Part shown: positions 60,521 through 64,000 of the stretch, piece by piece
Position numbering within the stretch: position 1 is the stretch's first letter
How the letters are laid out: every line of letters begins with the position of its first letter
Assembly: GCA_017531845.1 (NCBI GenBank)
Contig: JAFXKI010000003.1
Location: forward strand, 62,001-126,000
DNA length: 64,000 nt
From: Opitutales bacterium
Lineage (GTDB): Bacteria; Verrucomicrobiota; Verrucomicrobiia; Opitutales; UBA953
Direction: 5' to 3'
The notes under the pieces: model-generated
Databases searched by the model: none
What the model saw: the letters and a program-made list of their open reading frames with translations, nothing else
Told to the model about the DNA's origin: nothing
Translations under genes and position numbers: made by a program

Positions 60521-62329
60521 ATGACGGATTCCCTCATTTCCGCCCTATTGTCCGCCCGCGGCATTTTTTACATTATCGTATTTTTCGGCGGTTCGATTTT
60601 TGTGCACGAACTCGGGCACTTCCTCGCCGCAAAATCCCGCGGATTAAAGGTTGAGCGATTTTCCATCGGCTTCGGTCCGAAAATTTTCGGCTGGCGGCGC
60701 AAGGAAACCGAATACCGGATTTCTCTGCTTCCGCTTGGAGGTTATGTAGCAATCCCGCAACTTGCGGACATGGAAATGGTAGAGGGGAAAACGGAGAATC
60801 CGGACAGCGTTCCCGCAAAGAAATTGTCTTACCTCGATAAGGTAATCGTTTTTGCCGCCGGTGCATTTTTCAATGTGCTGTTCGCCGTTCTATGCGCCAT
60901 TGTTCTTTGGATTGCAAAAACTCCGGTGATGGAAGGTTGGTCCGGGAACGTTGTCGGCAACACAATTCCGGAGCTTGAAATTTCCCCGGGAAAAATCGAA
61001 ATTTCCCCCGCCGCAAAAGCCGGGATTTTGCCCGGAGACCGTATCGTGGAAATCGACGGCGTTCCCGTCGATTCGTTCAAAGACATCACGATGCAAATCG
61101 CCATCGGCACCCGAAGGACGGAAGCCGGTAAGCCCGCCGCTATGCTGAAAATCCTTCGCGGAGAAAACATTTTCGACCTCGAAGTCTTCCCCGAACTCGT
61201 TGCCTACAATCCTCGTAGCGGGGATTTTGTGCGCACGCTCGGCATTGAGCCGATGATGCCGCTCATTGTTTCCGATCGCGACGGCACCTACGCTCTGCCG
61301 CCCGGATTTCTTAACGGAGATCGCATTCGCGAGATCACCTTGCCGGACAACGCGGGAACGCATCGCGTTTACTCACTTTCTCAGTTTTCGGCACTATTGG
61401 AACGCTCCGGCGGGAAACCGGTTACACTTACGGTCGAACGCGGCATGCCCGCAAAAAATGTTTCCGTCGCGCTAACGCCTAAAACCGTTCCCGCGCTCCG
61501 GGAATCCGGAAAAATTTCCTTTGAAGAAAACGGTCAACGCCGCGAGCTTGACCTCGTTCCCGTTCCCGATGAGCTTTCGGATTTTTCTCCGTCGGCACAG
61601 CGTAAAAACCTTGTCGTGCTCAACGCGCTCCCGCCGGACTCCTCTTTGTCCGAAATTTGCGTTCCCGGTACTAAAATTGCGGGAATTTCCTCGAAAGCCC
61701 AAGGAATCCGCCTTATTTCCTCGCCGAAGGATCTCGAAAACTTTTCCGGCGAAGGACAGGAACTTTCGCTTTTCCTTGATTTGCCCGGCGGGAAGCAAAC
61801 CGTCGTAACCGTCGGCAATGCCTCCGCCGAGCGAATTCCGGAAAAAAAAGTTTTGCGCGCCGGCTTGCCGCTCGCGTTCCCGCAAAAATACGTGCGCGAA
61901 ACGCCCTGGACACAAATTGCGGATGCCATCGAGCTTACGTATTCCTCCGTTGTCGGACTTCTTAATCCGAAGTCCGACATTGGCGTTTCCCATCTTAACG
62001 GTATTTTTTCGATTGCAGACACTTACTACGAGCTTTCGTTCGATTTGCGGCGCGTGCTGATGCTGACGATTCTTATCAACATCAACCTCGCATTTCTGAA
62101 CCTCTTGCCCGTTCCCGTTCTCGACGGCGGTCATATTCTCTTCGCGACAATTGAACGCGTCCGCCGCAAACCGCTTCCGAAAAGTGTTCTATCTGCGGTC
62201 CAAACCGTTTTTGTTTTTGCTTTGCTTATCTTCATGGCGTTCATCCTTTTCCGGGATTTTTCGCGCACGCGCGGGAATGCCGATTTAAAAACGTTGGAAC
62301 TCATTTCCGAGCATCGCTTTTTCCGGTAA
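60521..62329 (+). CDS. rseP: Intramembrane site-2 protease RseP
   Basis: Cleaves membrane anti-sigma factors or signal peptides. The 602-residue protein has the active-site HELGH in FVHELGHFLAAKSRGLKV near the N-terminus, the third metal ligand in LNLLPVPVLDGGHILF, and PDZ-type segments (KAGILPGDRIVEIDGVPVDSF). E. coli RseP is 450 residues, so the periplasmic part is 150 longer, with possibly a second or third degenerate PDZ unit. The gene carries many repeat copies, including the overlapping tandem pair at 61555-61568 in the insertion. Start ATG 60521 follows the DUF5069 gene by 17 bases. The usual dxr/bamA neighbours are absent. Confidence 0.92.
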   Translation: MTDSLISALLSARGIFYIIVFFGGSIFVHELGHFLAAKSRGLKVERFSIGFGPKIFGWRRKETEYRISLLPLGGYVAIPQLADMEMVEGKTENPDSVPAKKLSYLDKVIVFAAGAFFNVLFAVLCAIVLWIAKTPVMEGWSGNVVGNTIPELEISPGKIEISPAAKAGILPGDRIVEIDGVPVDSFKDITMQIAIGTRRTEAGKPAAMLKILRGENIFDLEVFPELVAYNPRSGDFVRTLGIEPMMPLIVSDRDGTYALPPGFLNGDRIREITLPDNAGTHRVYSLSQFSALLERSGGKPVTLTVERGMPAKNVSVALTPKTVPALRESGKISFEENGQRRELDLVPVPDELSDFSPSAQRKNLVVLNALPPDSSLSEICVPGTKIAGISSKAQGIRLISSPKDLENFSGEGQELSLFLDLPGGKQTVVTVGNASAERIPEKKVLRAGLPLAFPQKYVRETPWTQIADAIELTYSSVVGLLNPKSDIGVSHLNGIFSIADTYYELSFDLRRVLMLTILININLAFLNLLPVPVLDGGHILFATIERVRRKPLPKSVLSAVQTVFVFALLIFMAFILFRDFSRTRGNADLKTLELISEHRFFR

Positions 62330-62343
62330 AAACGAAATCGGAG

Positions 62344-62366
62344 AACAGGCAAAACACCTGTTTTTT
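62344..62366 (+). terminator. Weak bidirectional terminator after rseP
   Basis: AACAGG (62344-62349) pairs with CCTGTT (62357-62362), followed by TTTT. Short stem; convergent to the SGNH hydrolase gene. Confidence 0.55.
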
Positions 62367-62404
62367 ATTTGCGCCCACCCGAGAAAAGCAAAGAACGGCA
62401 AAAA

Positions 62405-63160
62405 TCAGCGCGCGTAGTCCGAATCAATTTCGCTGAGCGCTTTTTGAAGTTCGGCAGCAATAATGCGGTAGCCTTGTGCGTTCAGGTGGACGCGATCCCG
62501 CATGAATTTCGGATCGGCTGTTTTTTGTCCGGCGGCAAGCAGAAGCTTGCCTGGATTCACGAAAAACACCTGCTCGCTGTCCGCAAGTTGCGCGTAAAGC
62601 CTATTCGCTTGCTCTATCGTTTCCGCGAGCGCGACTTCACGGCGCGGGTAAATTCCGACAATCAAAATTTTTGCCTGCGGAGATTTTTTCCTCAAAAGTT
62701 TAACAAACGCCGCCATATTGTCCCCGCAGGCGACGGCGTTGTCGCCTCGGTGCCCGATATTGTTCGTGCCGAGGTTTACCAATATTACACGCGGAGAAAT
62801 TCCGTCAAGTTCTCCGTTTGCGGCGCGATAATACGCGTTGTCGATATAGTCAAACCCGAACCCGCAATTCGTTACCGCGTGTTTCCCGAAAAGCATCGAC
62901 CAGGAATCCTCACCCACGACCGGCTTCACCGACTTCGGTTCTCCGCCCCACCAATGCGTGATGCTGTCCCCGAAAAAAACATACGCCGGTTTCACTCTTC
63001 GGTTTCGCTCCAAAACCGCCGCATGGCGATCCGCCCAGCCGTAAGAATCCCGCTGATGCGGCTCGGCTTTCAGCGACAACGGTAAAGTATCGGCATGCGC
63101 ACACAATACGGCAAACGACGCCAACAAGGCACCGGCAAAAATTTTGACAAACGGAATCAT
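62405..63160 (-). CDS. Exported SGNH/GDSL-type hydrolase
   Basis: A 251-residue secreted esterase-like protein. The signal peptide is KIFAGALLASFAVLCAHA. Block I has the serine nucleophile in FFGDSITHWW; block III glycine/asparagine is LVNLGTNNIGHRG, with the oxyanion asparagine; block V supplies the DxxH pair in MRDRVHLNAQGYRI. The whole resembles platelet-activating-factor acetylhydrolase-type SGNH domains often attached to carbohydrate utilisation. Likely substrate is an acetylated sugar or a lipid. It is convergent with rseP and 174 bases from pgk. Confidence 0.9.
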   Translation of the reverse strand: MIPFVKIFAGALLASFAVLCAHADTLPLSLKAEPHQRDSYGWADRHAAVLERNRRVKPAYVFFGDSITHWWGGEPKSVKPVVGEDSWSMLFGKHAVTNCGFGFDYIDNAYYRAANGELDGISPRVILVNLGTNNIGHRGDNAVACGDNMAAFVKLLRKKSPQAKILIVGIYPRREVALAETIEQANRLYAQLADSEQVFFVNPGKLLLAAGQKTADPKFMRDRVHLNAQGYRIIAAELQKALSEIDSDYAR

Positions 63161-63334
63161 GCCGTAAACCTATCTGCTTTGAACACGGGAACGCAAAATT
63201 TTTCGCCCGAAAAAAAACGTCCGCCGCCCCTGATTTTAGCGAACCGCGAACGCGTTCCCGCGCGCTTTTGCATTTGCCAAGGCGTTCCCGCAGGTATTTA
63301 ATGCGGGGACACTTTAATTATCTACAAACACATC

Positions 63335-64000
63335 ATGGCAGCTAAAACAATTCGTGATATCGATGTTAACGGCAAACGCGTGTTCATCCGCGTTGACTTC
63401 AATGTCCCGCAGGACAAAGTAACCGGCGCGATTACCAATCCGCAACGCATTATCGCGGCGCTCCCGACGATTCAATACGCGCTCGACAACGGTGCGGCAG
63501 TCGTTCTCGCCTCGCACCTCGGGCGCCCGAACGGTCAGGTTACGCCGAAATTCTCCCTCAAACCCGTCGCCGAAGAACTTTCCAAGCAAATCGGCAAGCC
63601 GGTAAAATTCGTCGAAGACTGCGTCGGCGAAGCTGCCGAACAGGCAAAAGCCAACCTCAAGCCGGGCGAAATTCTCCTCCTCGAAAATCTTCGCTTCCAC
63701 ATCGAAGAAGAAGGCAAGGCGAAAGACGCCGACGGCAACAAAATCAAAGCCGATCCGGAAAAAGTCGCCGCGTTCCGCGCCAGCCTTTCCAAGAATGTTG
63801 ACGTTTATGTGAACGACGCATTCGGCACGGCTCACCGCGCGCACTCCTCGATGGTCGGCGTCGATCTTCCCGCGAAGGTTGCCGGCTTCCTCATGGAAAA
63901 AGAACTCAAGGCGTTTGCGGCGGTGCTCGACAATCCGGCGCGCCCGCTTCTCGCCATTCTCGGCGGCGCGAAAATCGCAGACAAAATTCCGCTGATTAAA
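63335..64000 (+). CDS. pgk: Phosphoglycerate kinase, partial (N-terminal 222 residues)
   Basis: Reversible phosphate transfer between 1,3-bisphosphoglycerate and ADP in glycolysis. The visible part has the substrate loop [28 protein letters not shown] and the [16 protein letters not shown] segment; the GGAKIADKI helix begins the nucleotide domain at the edge. Length so far fits a normal 390-400 residue enzyme. No repeat copy lies in the visible 666 bases, whereas two lie within 100 bases upstream (63252 and 63282). The gene is cut by the window edge. Confidence 0.96.
   Translation, partial: MAAKTIRDIDVNGKRVFIRVDFNVPQDKVTGAITNPQRIIAALPTIQYALDNGAAVVLASHLGRPNGQVTPKFSLKPVAEELSKQIGKPVKFVEDCVGEAAEQAKANLKPGEILLLENLRFHIEEEGKAKDADGNKIKADPEKVAAFRASLSKNVDVYVNDAFGTAHRAHSSMVGVDLPAKVAGFLMEKELKAFAAVLDNPARPLLAILGGAKIADKIPLIK

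Overview
The window is a gene-dense stretch (about 50% GC by eye) of a Gram-negative bacterial chromosome that includes a probable replication origin. Outer-membrane genes (LpxL-type acyltransferase, Mla/PqiC lipid transport, Lnt, several lipoproteins) sit beside HPr kinase, a DUF5069 protein, a free FecR protein, NspC and a tiny very basic protein. I read this mix as Verrucomicrobiota, probably Opitutales-like; that assignment is inference. Start codons almost never have a Shine-Dalgarno sequence.

Layout. 1-6293 (minus): a six-gene operon, in transcription order 7TM-HD phosphodiesterase, ybeY, AmgK-like kinase, rph, rlmN, FAD oxidoreductase (cut by the edge). 6479-9094 (plus): NtrC-type regulator, PstS-like protein, tRNA-Gly. 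9109-11627 (minus): flavin reductase and an acyltransferase-glycosyltransferase fusion. 11799-15928 (plus): pyrB, tmRNA, prlC, mutT. 16047-16865: FecR (minus). 17330-21633 (plus): small basic protein, lipoprotein, agmatine deiminase, dut, a membrane protein, truB, mntP. 21775-34450: icd, dinB, EamA transporter, lnt, argA, nspC, tyrA, an FGE-domain protein, prfA and a methyltransferase. 34536-43294: dnaA, oriC with DnaA boxes, mazG, YgjP-like protease, gyrA, gyrB. 43424-48611 (minus): MFS exporter, an oxaloacetate decarboxylase alpha-type subunit without biotin domain, RodZ-like protein, hprK. 48796-54309: galK and a beta-galactosidase split over two exported proteins. 54591-63160: comM, mlaE-mlaF-mlaD-pqiC, DUF5069 protein, rseP, an SGNH hydrolase. 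63335-64000: start of pgk.

Main discovery. The non-palindromic octamer CGGGAACG (complement CGTTCCCG) is scattered over both strands. By hand I count roughly 210 copies in 64 kb, about one per 300 bp, against about 2 expected at uniform base composition. It lies in genes and between them, in both orientations. Inverted pairs of it form the stems of several transcription terminators and a helix inside tmRNA. It is nearly absent from the most conserved genes. This is the pattern of the DNA uptake sequences of Neisseria and Haemophilus, at higher density. A ComM homologue, a helicase of natural transformation in other bacteria, is encoded here. I propose an undescribed DNA-uptake-type repeat system; uptake itself cannot be shown from sequence.
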